Assembly: GCF_949628265.1 (NCBI RefSeq)
Contig: NC_088786.1
Location: 21,659,681 to 21,723,680 of the forward strand
Reading direction: 5' to 3'
Source of the DNA: Cloeon dipterum
Lineage: Eukaryota; Arthropoda; Insecta; Ephemeroptera; Baetidae
Length of the DNA: 64,000 nt
The translations under genes and the position numbers were made by a program. This document shows, piece by piece, positions 61,501 to 64,000 of the stretch (positions are counted from its first letter, which is position 1; each line of letters starts with the position of its first letter). A model generated the notes under the pieces. It was not told where the DNA came from and searched no databases. It worked only from the letters and a program-made list of their open reading frames with translations.

Positions 61501-64000
61501 TTATTTTGAGAATTCAAAGGCATTCTCAGGTGTTAATTATTTTTACCAGAGCCTTCTTGATAAAGTTTTTTTTGTTGAACATTAAAAGTAAATTTAATTT
61601 ACTTTTTAAAGTCTTGTTTAAAAATTTAACCATTGCATTCATTTTAATGTTGTGGTCAAGTCGGAGGGATTTGACCCCCTCTCCCTGCACTTGTTTATCA
61701 CGGATTTTATAAATAACTACATCAAAGAATTTCATCTTCTGGATTTTTTTTTAACTGGATGAACAAATATACAAACCCTATGTATGATTGATTTAAAAAA
61801 TAAATTTACAACTGTCCATTTCAACAGGTATTTATTCGAGCAAGAATTGAGTTTTCTGCTTGGGTATCTTCCTGATAAAGGACTTGAAATCAAACTCAAT
61901 TGCCACCTGCATCTAACTGGGGAAGAACCGAGGGCACAATAGAAAAGGAGAGAAGTTTTGACAGTAGTATACACATACACGCGCAGAGTTTTTGCCCTCC
62001 CGCATTCCGCCCTTTGAGCGGCACGCAGGTAATTGGATTAGATTTCGGGGCACCTTCCCACGCCTCTCCACTCCGCGTCTCGTTCTGCGCGTTATGAAAC
62101 TATCATCATGCGATGACAAATAGCAATCTTTCTGCCTTTGAAGCGCGCGGCACGATGGATGCTCATATTCCAGGGCTCTCGGCCTTAATCTGTGCGCTGT
62201 GAAGTCTATTTGACTGACGGTATAATTGAATTCGCGGAGGTCCGACTTGTTGACATTTTCCCGTGTGTGTGTGCCGTGAGTGTGTACCATTGTCCTTCGG
62301 CGCGGCATTGTTGCTGCCGCGGCTCTTTATTTTGATTGCAACAGCAGATTACGGCGCAAATGAGTCTTTGAATCAGCCGTCACTTGAATGGAATTGATGA
62401 TGAGCTGCATGCAAAAGTGACTGCTGATGGAAGATCAGCCGCCGACAGACGCTCCATCTCTTTGATGCTGCTTGTGGCAAATGTTTAATTTACCAGACGA
62501 GAGCCTATCCGGCACATATATTCGGCCAGGTTTTTTATATGCAAATATCGAATTGATGCGACGCCAAAACAGCTTAACAAGCTGGCTGTTTACCGCACCT
62601 CGCGGATTAATTTTATTTTGAACGAACGCCAAGAAGCTGATTTCAGCGCGCACTGATTTTCGCTTTGAGGCGTTTGTGTAACAGTGTGCGCAGATAAATT
62701 TCAAAAATCAGGATCATTATTATAACTCGCAAAGCAAGGTGAGCGTGAAACAAAATAATCAGTTTGGAGAAACTGTGAAATTGGCAATCCCATTCGTGTG
62801 TGGGCTGCATAACTGTCAAAACACCCATGTGCGAAATTTCAGGCAATTAGGGTTCAAGAGCGTTCAATTGCTGCTCGTATAACAAGTTATTGTTTTTTAA
62901 ATTTTTATTTTCAATAGCCATCATATCAGTGCACGCCTCGCTGTCAATTAAGCGCAGCGCTCGGCTCTTTTTTCCTGAATGTGCAACGATTGCAATCGGC
63001 CTTGCGGGTTCAGATCCCATTAGCTTTTTATCTGATTAATTGATTGAACGCGAGCTAGCTCGAATTATCAGTGCACACACGTGGGAACGGCGCAACGCAC
63101 ACTCACGCGCGGGTCATAAATTTGCATCGCCTCGTCGTCTCAAGTCTCAAGTCAGCGTGGAAATAAAAAGCGAAGAGGCAGTTGGCGAGCTGCCCTTCAT
63201 TACAATTTAATGACACTCCGAAAAAAATCGCGGCAGCGGTGCGGAGAAAGATCCAGTCCGAATAATATATAAAATAAACACACACACACACAGCATCCTC
63301 CGCACAAAATCGCAGAGAGTGCGGCGCGTTCCAGCACTCATTTTCTCGGCGTACCACACAAGTAGACGCGCGGTCCTTCTCTGCCGTCTATTAATTAATT
63401 CGATAACATGAGTAGATAAATGTTTAGATAGCATTCAGGGGCTTGCTCCTTGCTCATTGTGGGCTCAAACAGACACGAGCATAGCAAGGCAAAAAAGCAA
63501 GCTGGCAACGTATGTATATTAGATTAGCACGGCAGGCTGCTTTTCGCCGTCCATTAGGCCGATTAAATATGCATAAATGGGCCACGTGATCGAATGCGTG
63601 AGCTACCAAACGCGCGAGACGGACGCATGCATCTCAGTCAGTCAGCAGTCAGGTCCAGGTATTCCCACCCACCTTGAAGGTGACGTCACGCACTACGCCC
63701 CCCACTGAGTTGGACCTAGCCCGGGGCCACAACACATCAAGTCGGCCTAGAAGGAGATGTCTTCATCAGCATCGGCTTCCTAATCCTTACATAATAGCAT
63801 TAGCCAGGGCCCGGCCCCCTTTATTAATATTACATGCTATTAGAGACGCAAATAACAAAAGGCAGCAGCACACTGCCTGCGCTGGCGCTGGACCGGGAGA
63901 TGCTGGGGATACTTTCGTTTTGTTTCTCGTGTGTGTGAGCAGGAATGTGATTCATTACCGCTTCTTGGCGCCTCAAATTGGGCGAACACGCGTTTTAATG

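Larger units (their letters stand above)
46224..64000 (+). other. First intron of invected (runs off the window)
   Basis: At least 17.8 kb with no homeodomain exon: no frame encodes the expected helix-3 WFQNKRAK motif. Raised GC islands (48.2-51.3 kb, 54.0-60.3 kb, 62-64 kb) alternate with AT-rich DNA and are dotted with ATTA homeobox cores. Open frames here occur on opposite strands in the same places and match no family. The region more likely carries enhancers than nested genes; individual elements cannot be delimited without cross-species comparison. Confidence 0.7.

Noticed and set aside
62980-63030. tRNA-like GGGTTCAGATCCC T-arm
   Set aside because: No A box, anticodon arm or acceptor stem can be built around it.
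63640-63670. Candidate invected microexon (CAG/GTCCAG/GT)
   Set aside because: It would encode Gly-Pro at the junction instead of the Arg-Ser expected for invected, and such six-base strings between AG and GT arise often by chance.

Overview
This is eukaryotic nuclear DNA, almost certainly from an insect or a close hexapod relative. It is AT-rich, most genes are cut by spliceosomal introns of about 55 to 1800 bases, and the protein families are animal ones: Hrs, RING1/Sce, DMAP1, Cdc37, SOSS-C, METTL5 and Engrailed/Invected. The engrailed-class exon carries an LSVG tetrapeptide that I recall as typical of the hexapod Invected paralogue. I cannot name the species or order.

Layout. Bases 1-3456 hold the 3' half of Hrs (+ strand, cut by the window edge). 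A decayed copy of the last Hrs exon and its 3' flank lies at about 5934-6605. Two tandem genes on the - strand (about 6630-7207 and 8555-9031) encode related small proteins that I do not recognise. A 14-exon C2H2 zinc-finger gene (-, 10430-15142) is divergent from the Polycomb E3 ligase gene Sce/RING1 (+, 15435-16590). Next come a single-exon Zip3/RNF212-type RING gene (+, 19073-19795), C1D (-, 20437-20889), Cdc37 (+, 21613-22686) and DMAP1 (-, 22850-24545). Cdc37 and DMAP1 converge, with stop codons 163 bases apart. From 25.3 to 30.1 kb there are only doubtful or unrecognised small genes plus several inverted-repeat elements. On the - strand, SOSS-C/INIP (exons 33219-34638) runs straight into METTL5 (32590-33222): the SOSS-C stop and the METTL5 start share the tetranucleotide ATGA, which suggests one bicistronic transcript.

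From about 35.4 to 64 kb the window is a developmental-regulator landscape. There is a long gene-poor upstream flank, then the first coding exon of an engrailed-class homeobox gene, probably invected (45449-46223), then at least 17.8 kb of intron without a detectable homeobox exon. That exon must lie past the right edge. The flank and intron contain GAGA/CT tracts that could serve GAGA-factor or Polycomb-type regulation.

Functional themes are chromatin and genome maintenance (Sce, DMAP1, C1D, SOSS-C, Zip3-like), protein handling (Hrs, Cdc37) and rRNA modification (METTL5). Apart from the SOSS-C/METTL5 pair I see no sign of operon-like organisation. All splice sites were inferred by eye from GT/AG signals, phase continuity and family resemblance.
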